From: a virus
DNA length: 64,000 nucleotides
Direction: 5' to 3' (one strand)
Virus record (IMG/VR): IMGVR_UViG_3300017969_000006
Coordinates: 1 to 64,000 of that record
Positions within the stretch are counted from its first letter, which is position 1, and each line of letters starts with the position of its first letter. The position numbers and the translations under genes are program-made. This document shows, in pieces, positions 15,462 to 22,021 of the stretch. The notes beneath the pieces were generated by a model, which ran no database searches, was not told where the DNA came from, and worked only from the letters and a program-made list of their open reading frames with translations.

Positions 15462-16030
15462 TCCGGATGACCAGCCGCTAAGTTCTCGGCGCGTTCACGC
15501 TCGTTGCGTAAACGTTTGAATGTTTTTGCTGACATGTCGTCACGGACATCCGTTAAAATTTTGTCCCAGTAGGCTGAAGTGAACAATTCACTTACCTCAC
15601 TGGCATGTTCTCCCGAAAGGTACATCGTATGTTCATCCGTGTAGCCATCTCGTCCGGGATGAGGCCAACCGTACAATCCCATTTCGACGTACTTGATTCC
15701 GGCGTCCGAAAGAATTGATGCAACTTCATGCTCGGATTCTTCGCCCCAAAGGCCATTTGCGTCACAGTAAATCCCGGAATAATTCAGGCTGGCGAACTTG
15801 CGAGCGATATCAAGACACGCTCCACCGTTGACGATGCAAATAACCACGTCTGCTTCGGCAGCAACTTTATCGAGTGTCTCAAGGTCTTCGATTGAATACT
15901 CTTCTGCTCGCGCCTTTGTTTCATCGCTGCGCTCTTCCGATGCCCATACGAGACGATGTCCGCTGTCAATCAGGGAATGTGCCAGAGTTCCTCCCATTTT
16001 TCCGGGATGAAGAATCGCAATGGTACTCAT
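15458..16030 (-). CDS. Lone NAD(P)-binding domain, hydroxyacid dehydrogenase type
   Basis: A 190-residue protein from ATG 16030 (a TTG at 16045 is less likely). STIAILHPGKMGGTLAHSL is the dinucleotide-binding start of the 3-hydroxyisobutyrate/6-phosphogluconate dehydrogenase family. ADVVICIVNGGACLDIARK and GIYCDANGLWGEESEHEVASI continue the fold, and IKYVEMGLYGWPHPGRDG resembles the family's domain-end loop. The usual all-helical second domain, with the catalytic Lys, is mostly absent: only about 45 residues follow. It may be a truncated reductase or a binding domain. It sits between two oxygenase genes, so it may reduce or reshape an oxidised product. Confidence 0.65.
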   Translation of the reverse strand: MSTIAILHPGKMGGTLAHSLIDSGHRLVWASEERSDETKARAEEYSIEDLETLDKVAAEADVVICIVNGGACLDIARKFASLNYSGIYCDANGLWGEESEHEVASILSDAGIKYVEMGLYGWPHPGRDGYTDEHTMYLSGEHASEVSELFTSAYWDKILTDVRDDMSAKTFKRLRNERERAENLAAGHPE

Positions 16031-16031
16031 G

Positions 16032-16847
16032 TCAGTTGAATCCAATCGGTGGGAGGATGGAATATCCTTCGGTCATGTAAACGTTAGATGCTGTGGCAGC
16101 AACGTCAGGTTCCGTAACCGGGTCTGCTACTGCTTCAAGATAATTCGCATTTGGAGAACCTTGACAATACCAGCCAAGGTATGAATATCTCCACCCCCCT
16201 GTCACCGTCTTGACTTCATGTGCCGCAAGATAATTTGCTGGGAAGAAAATCATATCTCCACGCTTCGGTTTGATGCTGATGTCGTAGTAAGAGAAACTAT
16301 GCTCGCCACCAGTGAAATTTGTTCCGTCGAGTTCTTCCTCAGTTTCAACATGATCGTTGATGTAGGCAACGACGGATACAGATGAGCGTGTGGCAAGTTG
16401 GTCGCGCGGATGAGGTTTTCCGTACTCGTAATCAGTACTCACATCTGAGTGAGGACCAAGAAATGCACCTTTAGGGTAGGCGACGATATGCCCGCGAATT
16501 TTCCACCAGATGGTTTTCCCGGCCATCGGGAATCGCTCAAGGTAATCCAGTAAGCAAGCATCGCGACGTGCCTCGATGTAATCAAGGGTTTCGATTACTT
16601 TCGGATCTGGATTCTGGTGGACCAAACTTCCTCTCCATGGCATTTCGTCGAGGGTGCCTTTTTCAAAAAAGAACTTGCTTCGATTGATGTAACCCTCTTT
16701 GCCAGTGATCGGATCAACACCTTCGGTGTATGACTCTGCACGTTCACGTTCGAGGGTCGTTTTGCAGAATTCGCGCATCCAATCCCAATCAAGGTCGAAT
16801 ACGTTTTTGTAGTGCACGATGCCGCCACCCAAATGTTCGCCATGCAT
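16032..16847 (-). CDS. 2OG-Fe(II) oxygenase
   Basis: A 271-residue putative dioxygenase. H133/D135 in LGPHSDVS, H210 in NYLAAHEVKT and R220 in GGWRYSYL fit the iron and 2-oxoglutarate sites. WWKIRGHIVAYPKGAFLG and KPKRGDMIFFPANYL mark the same subgroup as 13798-14814 and 14808-15461, and the N-terminal GGGIVHYKNVFDLD matches their GG-start motif. An insert at 165-180 (HVETEEELDGTNFTGG) enlarges the strand II-III loop. It ends one base before the start of the dehydrogenase-like gene downstream. Substrate unknown. Confidence 0.85.
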   Translation of the reverse strand: MHGEHLGGGIVHYKNVFDLDWDWMREFCKTTLERERAESYTEGVDPITGKEGYINRSKFFFEKGTLDEMPWRGSLVHQNPDPKVIETLDYIEARRDACLLDYLERFPMAGKTIWWKIRGHIVAYPKGAFLGPHSDVSTDYEYGKPHPRDQLATRSSVSVVAYINDHVETEEELDGTNFTGGEHSFSYYDISIKPKRGDMIFFPANYLAAHEVKTVTGGWRYSYLGWYCQGSPNANYLEAVADPVTEPDVAATASNVYMTEGYSILPPIGFN

Positions 16848-16849
16848 GT

Positions 16850-17521
16850 TTATGCCTCCTCAGGAAAAATACTACTCAAATATCTCATCGAGCCACGTAT
16901 GGTATTTGCAAAAGTTTCGTCATGAGCGGCAATTCTTAATGTTCTCACCCGTGCCCAAAATTTTGACATACGTAAACGCGGAGCACCACCAGTAACCGGC
17001 AGAACTTCGTGCTGGTACTGGTGCCCGCATGGAAATACGACAAGCATTCCGGCCGTCGGTTTAACTGTCACGTTTATCTTGTTGAATGATATTTGACCAC
17101 CATGGTAATTATCGTTGAAATACAAGAGAGTGACGAATTCATTGAATGCTCTGGGTAGTCGCGTTCCATTGGGTCCAAAGTCAAGATCACCTCGTCCTGT
17201 GAGATGATCCCAGTGTCTGCCCATCACAAAGTTGTCAGCGCAACGCTCAAGAAATAGCCCGTGATCAGTTGCTACATCTTCACCACAAGTTTTCGCAAGA
17301 AGGTCACGCATACGATCAACGAGCAAAGTCTCATTATTGAGAACGTTATTGTCGATTGCGACGATTGTAGGATCGGTAATGTCAATTGCCTCAACATCAT
17401 TCTGGAGTTCGGCCCGATCCCAAAAATGATCTTCACGCATCAAACCATTCCAGTATGCGACTTCTTCTAGAGATAAGAAGTCTTTAACTATTCGCATGCC
17501 ATCAATAGATTGAATATCCAT
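16850..17521 (-). CDS. 2OG-Fe(II) oxygenase
   Basis: A 223-residue putative dioxygenase. H103/D105 in GRHWDHLT, H171 in HQYQHEVLPV and an Arg at 182 or 184 fit the active site. TLLYFNDNYHGGQISFNK and KPTAGMLVVFPCG are conserved family segments. The start (IDGMRIVKDFLSLEEVAYW) differs from the GG-start subgroup, and DFGPNGTRLPRAFNEFV shows a long loop after the HxD. It lies 2 bases from each neighbouring gene in a tightly packed operon. Substrate unknown. Confidence 0.85.
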   Translation of the reverse strand: MDIQSIDGMRIVKDFLSLEEVAYWNGLMREDHFWDRAELQNDVEAIDITDPTIVAIDNNVLNNETLLVDRMRDLLAKTCGEDVATDHGLFLERCADNFVMGRHWDHLTGRGDLDFGPNGTRLPRAFNEFVTLLYFNDNYHGGQISFNKINVTVKPTAGMLVVFPCGHQYQHEVLPVTGGAPRLRMSKFWARVRTLRIAAHDETFANTIRGSMRYLSSIFPEEA

Positions 17522-17523
17522 TT

Positions 17524-19089
17524 TTAACGAGATGCCTCGTGTTCATTTAGTTCAAGCATGTAGCCGATGTAATCGTGAACGCGCTCGATAATTCGCTTGC
17601 GAGAATCATCATCCTTCATGTGATTAAAACACCCGTAAAGAGTATCTATGGCAAACTGCACCAAAAAATCTTCAGGAGGCTCTTTGCCGCCGAAGTTCTC
17701 ATACTGCATGAAAGACAAGTTGTGGTAGTTCCAAGGACGATACTTGAGAGGTTGGTGTGGGAACCAATCTGGGTAATGCCAAGAGTGTCCAGCATGTCGC
17801 ATGTCGGGGTGCCAACCCAGAAAACCCCGAATCTGATTAGGGATGCAGCGAGTCGGATCAGGGTCATCATTCATGAACAGATCCCGGTCCGGGGAAAGGA
17901 ACTGATGGAAATCTCCATTTCGTGATGAAATGAATACACACCCCGGAATTGGGGCGTGCGGAAGTTGATGATTTTTATATCGCATTAAATTCGCGAATAC
18001 TCGGTTGTCCCAATTCCAAGGAACCCTATAAAGAATAAAGTCCTCATCGTCAATGAACGAGTGAAATCGTTCTACTTGATCAGGGATTCCTCCATCGGTA
18101 TCTTCAATGACGAACATTGTGACTTTCTGGAATAGGTGCTCGAGATCGGGTAGAGCATAGATTCCTTTCGTGAAAACCAATGGGATGTGGTCCGGATTCG
18201 GACCCATGCTGGTGTCTCGTTGATGATCATCATCAATAACTATGTCACCAAAGTTCTCATTCACCGAGGAGCGAAATTCAGGGTCGTAAAAAGGTCGGTC
18301 TGCGCCTGCTTCAACTCGTTGAAATATGCGGTCTTCTCGCTCCCATCCCGGATAGAAACCATGCATTACGGCTCTGTTGTCCCAAACAACAACATCGCCG
18401 ACACTCCACTCCCACTTGTACCGGTTTGCTTTATTCTTTTGATATTGCTCAACGAAGTCTTTTAGTTCGTCAAACCACGGCTGATTGCCACCATGAAGTT
18501 GTGTCCCCGGACCAGTCCAGTACAGCATCGTTTCACCCGTATCGGGGTGTGTGCGTAAAGCAGGGTGGGGCGTGACATCTCTATCTTCCGCTCCGGTACC
18601 GGAAGAGAACATCGCGGTCTGGAGGTGCTCTTTCAAGTTCGCAGGGCATTCGTCGTACATGTTACGAAGGCTAAGCCAGAACGTGTGACCGTATTCAGGC
18701 TCAACGTTGTATGTAGTCATGTGCATTGAGATCAATGCTGGAGGTTCTTCGAAAAACGGATTATCTGCGTGCCAGTTTTGGTGCAGGAAAGTTTCGGGGT
18801 CATCCTTGTTTTCTACATCTCTGATGGTCGGATGGTTGGCGTCCTTCATGATTCCATCCGGCACAGGCGTCGCATCTGGGTCGTGGTACCCAGAGTAAAG
18901 AGCCTTAACCACCGCGACATGCTCGGCATCAGTCGGGTTCATTCCGATAAACCCAATCATTTTATTCTTTTTGAGAATCTCTTTAAAGTATTCAGGCTCT
19001 GCCAGAACCTGATCAGCGGTAATCCCTTTTATTTTAAAACCAAGATTACCTAGTGTGAGTCCGATTGCGATTCCGCCTACGCCCTTCAT
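17524..19089 (-). CDS. TauD-like oxygenase fused to an unknown C-terminal domain
   Basis: A 521-residue protein. Residues 15-270 are a TauD/TfdA-type domain: KKNKMIGFIGMNP near the start, H107/D109 in NWHADNPF, a Thr/Ser-rich middle, H243 in NRAVMHGFYPGW and R257 in DRIFQRVEAG. Residues 285-521 do not match the family: LVFTKGIYALPDLEHLFQKV, FHSFIDDEDFILYRVPWNWD, FISSRNGDFHQF and HPDMRHAGHSWHYPDW. The second part is rich in Trp, His and Asp and looks like a separate folded domain of unknown function. TauD enzymes usually hydroxylate small acids. The 3' end abuts 16850-17521 (2 bases) and the 5' end overlaps 19086-19814 by 4 bases. Confidence 0.75.
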   Translation of the reverse strand: MKGVGGIAIGLTLGNLGFKIKGITADQVLAEPEYFKEILKKNKMIGFIGMNPTDAEHVAVVKALYSGYHDPDATPVPDGIMKDANHPTIRDVENKDDPETFLHQNWHADNPFFEEPPALISMHMTTYNVEPEYGHTFWLSLRNMYDECPANLKEHLQTAMFSSGTGAEDRDVTPHPALRTHPDTGETMLYWTGPGTQLHGGNQPWFDELKDFVEQYQKNKANRYKWEWSVGDVVVWDNRAVMHGFYPGWEREDRIFQRVEAGADRPFYDPEFRSSVNENFGDIVIDDDHQRDTSMGPNPDHIPLVFTKGIYALPDLEHLFQKVTMFVIEDTDGGIPDQVERFHSFIDDEDFILYRVPWNWDNRVFANLMRYKNHQLPHAPIPGCVFISSRNGDFHQFLSPDRDLFMNDDPDPTRCIPNQIRGFLGWHPDMRHAGHSWHYPDWFPHQPLKYRPWNYHNLSFMQYENFGGKEPPEDFLVQFAIDTLYGCFNHMKDDDSRKRIIERVHDYIGYMLELNEHEASR

Positions 19090-19814
19090 TGATCAGGCTC
19101 CTTCAGTTTTGGGTGACCAGAAAACTCTGGCCCAATTCGTTGTCCGTCAGCATCCAGACCAGTTCGGATTCCACCCATCCAAGTCCATGGTTGCTCTCGA
19201 AGTTTTGTCATTTTCGCATCGCTATAACGTTGACGTGAATCATTTAATTCCTTTTGGTCGTCATCCCACATGTTGTTCACAGTGAAATCAACTGAAGGCA
19301 TTAAATCTTTCTTGTAAAACTGGAAGAACATAAATGGGCTGCCAGCAGGAAACGTGACCGGAGATCCGACTTTCGTAATTTTCCAGTTCATATTGAACTC
19401 ATCGGGCCACCAGTCAGATGGAATGTTTGCCGTGAGTGGAACCGCTCCATCGATAAACAAATTCGGAGATCCAGAGATCCATGTTTCAATACCCGGAGGG
19501 GTATGAAATGTCCACCCGACACAAAAAGACATTATTCCGACGATGCTGGGCATGACGATGTCTCGCTCGTAAGAGTGCCCGTCGATCTCAAATGACATGG
19601 TTTGACCGGAAAGAACTTGAGGAACACCGACTCCATCCCATTGAACAACTACATCTTGTTGCAGTACGAGTTCCCAACCATTCACGTTTGCTTCCGTGAG
19701 CGGCAAACACTTATACGCGTGCTTGTTGTAGGTGTCGTCCATCCAGTCGCGACGCGGAGTTGCTTGCCGAATGGTGGGCGGGTTCTGATGGCTTCGCGTA
19801 AGCGTCACATCCAT
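19086..19814 (-). CDS. DUF6065 family protein
   Basis: A 242-residue protein from ATG 19814, which follows the stop of the gene upstream by one base; longer starts would overlap that gene deeply. Residues 80-170 carry the DUF6065 pattern: VGWTFHTPPGIETWISG, NLFIDGAVPLTANIPSDWW, FNMNWKITKVG and FPAGSPFMFFQF. The C-terminal part is polar and basic (SRQRYSDAKMTKLREQPW). The family is of unknown function and often lies near oxygenases. A second, more divergent member is at 3346-4185. Both are in the oxygenase block, so they may bind or process its substrate. Confidence 0.7.
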   Translation of the reverse strand: MDVTLTRSHQNPPTIRQATPRRDWMDDTYNKHAYKCLPLTEANVNGWELVLQQDVVVQWDGVGVPQVLSGQTMSFEIDGHSYERDIVMPSIVGIMSFCVGWTFHTPPGIETWISGSPNLFIDGAVPLTANIPSDWWPDEFNMNWKITKVGSPVTFPAGSPFMFFQFYKKDLMPSVDFTVNNMWDDDQKELNDSRQRYSDAKMTKLREQPWTWMGGIRTGLDADGQRIGPEFSGHPKLKEPDQ

Positions 19815-19815
19815 T

Positions 19816-20523
19816 TCAGGAACCAAGCATTGTGACTTGCGAATTTGCGTCTGGCAGACCCAGACCCGGCATACCGGCAGACGCATACCCGCCAGACCCG
19901 CCATGTTCTTTGTGGTTTCTATCGTTGTAGTCGTACATGGTGACGGCAGAATATTTGGTGCCTGACGAAACCGGCATTGAGGCGTGCGCATAAATGAAGT
20001 CGCTTGGATGCACGATGACATCACCAAATTCTGGCTTGAACTTGATGTTCTTGTACGGCATCATGTACTCGCCACCCTCGTAATCGTCATTGATGTATCC
20101 AATTGCGGACACTGCACACGAGTATGAAAAGCCGGAATCTGGATGCACGGCAAAGTGTTGGCCCGGACCGTATTTAACGAAGTTGGTTGCTTCTTCGTAG
20201 TCAAGAGACAGATTAAACATTGACGAGTAGTGCTTAACGCATGAACGCACACCAGCAATGACTTCCTCGTAGACCTTTCCAAGATCAGCAAATTCTTCAG
20301 GAACCGGCATGTCACCCTGTCGCAACTTGAAGTCGAAACAGTCGCGATAATCCTTCATGATCTCATTGTCGCCAACCATGGCCTGCTTCCACGTGAAGTA
20401 GTCGGTTGCACTTCCTTCGAGACCACGTTCCAGTCGGCCAGTGAAATTAGAGTCGACCGGCCAGACGTCCTTATAAAGGATGATCCCGTCTGTTGGGGTT
20501 CCCAGAGTGCCTGCTACGCGCAT
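19816..20523 (-). CDS. 2OG-Fe(II) oxygenase
   Basis: A 235-residue putative dioxygenase. H127/D129 in HFAVHPDSG, H180 in FIYAHASMPV and K190 in GTKYSAVTM fit the active site, with Lys in place of the Arg of most neighbours. SAIGYINDDYEGGEYMMP and KPEFGDVIVHPSD are conserved. The N-terminus (TDGIILYKDVWPVD) matches the GG-start subgroup. The tail (GGSGGYASAGMPGLGLPD) is Gly-rich and probably disordered. It overlaps 20523-21158 by one base. Substrate unknown. Confidence 0.85.
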   Translation of the reverse strand: MRVAGTLGTPTDGIILYKDVWPVDSNFTGRLERGLEGSATDYFTWKQAMVGDNEIMKDYRDCFDFKLRQGDMPVPEEFADLGKVYEEVIAGVRSCVKHYSSMFNLSLDYEEATNFVKYGPGQHFAVHPDSGFSYSCAVSAIGYINDDYEGGEYMMPYKNIKFKPEFGDVIVHPSDFIYAHASMPVSSGTKYSAVTMYDYNDRNHKEHGGSGGYASAGMPGLGLPDANSQVTMLGS

Positions 20524-21158
20524 TATTTCCTCAATTCAGTAATCGTGTAAAAAGATGGAGTGGTCCAGCGTTCGCCGGAGATTATTTGCTTCACGCCATG
20601 AAGGTAGTGTACGTCGCCGGGGTGAGCAACTGCAAGGCCCGGTTTGATCTCAAGTTCGATATCAAATTCTGGATAATAGAACTGGCCGCCCTCAAATTCG
20701 TCATTCCAATAAATAATCGAATTAATATCGTATGTTGGGAACGGGTTGGGTTTCCCATCATTGAGTTGCTTGTCGGCGTGTGGCTGCTGCTCGTTTCCGG
20801 GCAACCAGCGGATCAGGACGGGTGGCCGGCAGTAAACAGATACGTTGAACTTATCTTCAATTACTGACTGCATTTTGAAAATATACTTATTGATCAAGTC
20901 AAACATGTCTGGCGCTGTGCGTTGCAGAATTTGACCGCTGCACATCCTATCCCACCAGTATGAAGCATCGTAGATGCAGGTGCCGTCCTCGTCGAATTCG
21001 TCACCTTTCGGATTTTCCCATTCCTGAATTGTCGGAAAAAAGTCCTGAAGTCTACGAAGATCTTCGGGTTCAACGAAATCTTCAATAATTACAATGTTCT
21101 CTACACCTGTGCCGAAGTGTCCGGGGTCAATAAGAGAACGCTCCTCAGCGGTATCCAT
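20523..21158 (-). CDS. 2OG-Fe(II) oxygenase
   Basis: A 211-residue putative dioxygenase and the first gene transcribed in the leftward oxygenase run. H127/D129 in QQPHADKQL, H187 in VHYLHGVKQI and R197 in GERWTTPSF fit the active site. SIIYWNDEFEGGQFYYP and IKPGLAVAHPGD are conserved segments. The N-terminus (IVIIEDFVEPEDLRRLQDFF) is the usual phage P4H-like start. A 32-base gap separates it from the membrane-protein gene upstream, too short for a confident promoter. Substrate unknown. Confidence 0.85.
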   Translation of the reverse strand: MDTAEERSLIDPGHFGTGVENIVIIEDFVEPEDLRRLQDFFPTIQEWENPKGDEFDEDGTCIYDASYWWDRMCSGQILQRTAPDMFDLINKYIFKMQSVIEDKFNVSVYCRPPVLIRWLPGNEQQPHADKQLNDGKPNPFPTYDINSIIYWNDEFEGGQFYYPEFDIELEIKPGLAVAHPGDVHYLHGVKQIISGERWTTPSFYTITELRK

Positions 21159-21190
21159 GAGATGAGATTATCACAACAGCCGCAGTAGAC

Positions 21191-21460
21191 CTACTTATTC
21201 ATATATCTACGCACGCGATGTTCGCCGATGAGATGGAATGTGGCGATCATCCATGCGATATGAACAAAAACAGAACGTGTCGGGTGGACCGCATTCCGCC
21301 AGTAACTACGTGTCAGGGTTTCGATCTTTTGCGTTCGTATCGCGTACAGATCGAAAAGACATATGTACAAGGCGAGAAAGGCCCACCCGAGCGCTCCTGA
21401 CTTCCTGCCGTTCCGTTCAAGGCTGATAGGGCCCCAAAAACGCTTGACTAGAGAAGCCAC
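21191..21460 (-). CDS. Small two-segment membrane protein
   Basis: An 89-residue protein with a basic start (MASLVKRFWG) and two hydrophobic stretches: ALGWAFLALYICLFDLYAI (24-42) and VFVHIAWMIATFHLI (64-78). The loop between them is polar. The pattern of segment, D-x-x-A, TLTRSYWR, second segment, HL resembles small membrane proteins often seen in actinophage genomes, but I cannot name the family with certainty. It lies between the FPPx fibre gene and the oxygenase run. A second holin or membrane anchor is possible. Confidence 0.5.
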   Translation of the reverse strand: MASLVKRFWGPISLERNGRKSGALGWAFLALYICLFDLYAIRTQKIETLTRSYWRNAVHPTRSVFVHIAWMIATFHLIGEHRVRRYMNK

Positions 21461-21475
21461 CTTCCGCCACGCTCC

Positions 21476-22015
21476 TTACTTGAAGCGTGGCGGGAAGAAT
21501 GGCGGGAAGTGCGGCGGGAAGTGCGGTGGGAACCACGGAGGGAACCACGGCGGGAAGAACGGTGGGAAGTGAGGCGGGAAGTGTGGCGGGAAGAATGGCG
21601 GGAAATGCGGCGGGAAATGCGGCGGGAAGAACGGCGGGAAATGCGGCGGAAAGTGTGGCGGGAAGAACGGCGGGAAGTGGGGCGGGAAGTGTGGCGGGAA
21701 GAACGGCGGGAAGTGAGGCGGAAAATGTGGGGGAAAGTGAGGGGGGAAGTGGGGCGGAAAGAAAGGTCCAATTGCTCGAACGACAATGGTTGTGCCAAGA
21801 GGAATCTCAAAACTTGACGTGGTCGTATAGGTGACACCGTCTACAACGATTTCATGGGCTTTACCAACATCGCCAGAAACCGAGGTATTTGCCGTATTGG
21901 CAGTCTCTGTAGCGGGGAACCCAAGGTTAACCAAAGACGTGACGAGGTTGCCGGCGTCGGTGCCGTCGGTGTATGTAAAAGTTCCGAAAGGAAGGCTGCC
22001 CCTATCTTGTGCCAT
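21476..22015 (-). CDS. Fibre protein with FPPx repeat tail
   Basis: A 179-residue protein from ATG 22015. Residues 1-84 form a small domain (GTFTYTDGTDAGNLVTSL, AHEIVVDGVTYTTTSS, GTTIVVRAIGP) of a kind found at fibre N-termini. Residues 85-177 are 23 tandem FPPx tetrapeptides with x mostly His or Phe, sometimes Trp or Arg, in a higher-order FPPH-FPPH-FPPF pattern. The tail should form a polyproline-II-like rod carrying a regular aromatic and His face. It stands directly downstream of the giant fibre gene and just upstream of the oxygenases in transcription order. It could be a substrate of prolyl hydroxylases. Confidence 0.7.
   Translation of the reverse strand: MAQDRGSLPFGTFTYTDGTDAGNLVTSLVNLGFPATETANTANTSVSGDVGKAHEIVVDGVTYTTTSSFEIPLGTTIVVRAIGPFFPPHFPPHFPPHFPPHFPPFFPPHFPPHFPPFFPPHFPPHFPPFFPPHFPPHFPPFFPPHFPPHFPPFFPPWFPPWFPPHFPPHFPPFFPPRFK
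21485..21763 (-). repeat. 12-base tandem repeat encoding FPPx
   Basis: Twenty-three 12-base units plus one extra Phe codon encode FPPH/FPPF/FPPW/FPPR in the fibre gene. A 36-base superperiod (FPPH, FPPH, FPPF) is visible for most of its length. Such repeats can expand or contract by slippage or recombination. Nucleotide differences between units are mostly at third positions and at the x codon, indicating selection on the protein repeat. Confidence 0.95.
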
Positions 22016-22021
22016 CAATCA

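Noticed and set aside
19815-20027. Longer N-terminus for the DUF6065 gene
   Set aside because: It would overlap the oxygenase 19816-20523 almost completely in that stretch and has a low-complexity Thr/Pro/Cys composition; ATG 19814 follows the upstream stop directly.
21485-21763. CRISPR-like tandem repeats
   Set aside because: The units are contiguous 12-mers with no spacers and are in frame within a coding sequence.
21487-21834. Plus-strand open frames rich in Arg/Glu/Gly opposite the FPPx repeat
   Set aside because: They are antisense products of the 12-base repeat, lack ribosome-binding sites and have simple-sequence composition; the minus-strand frame fits the operon.
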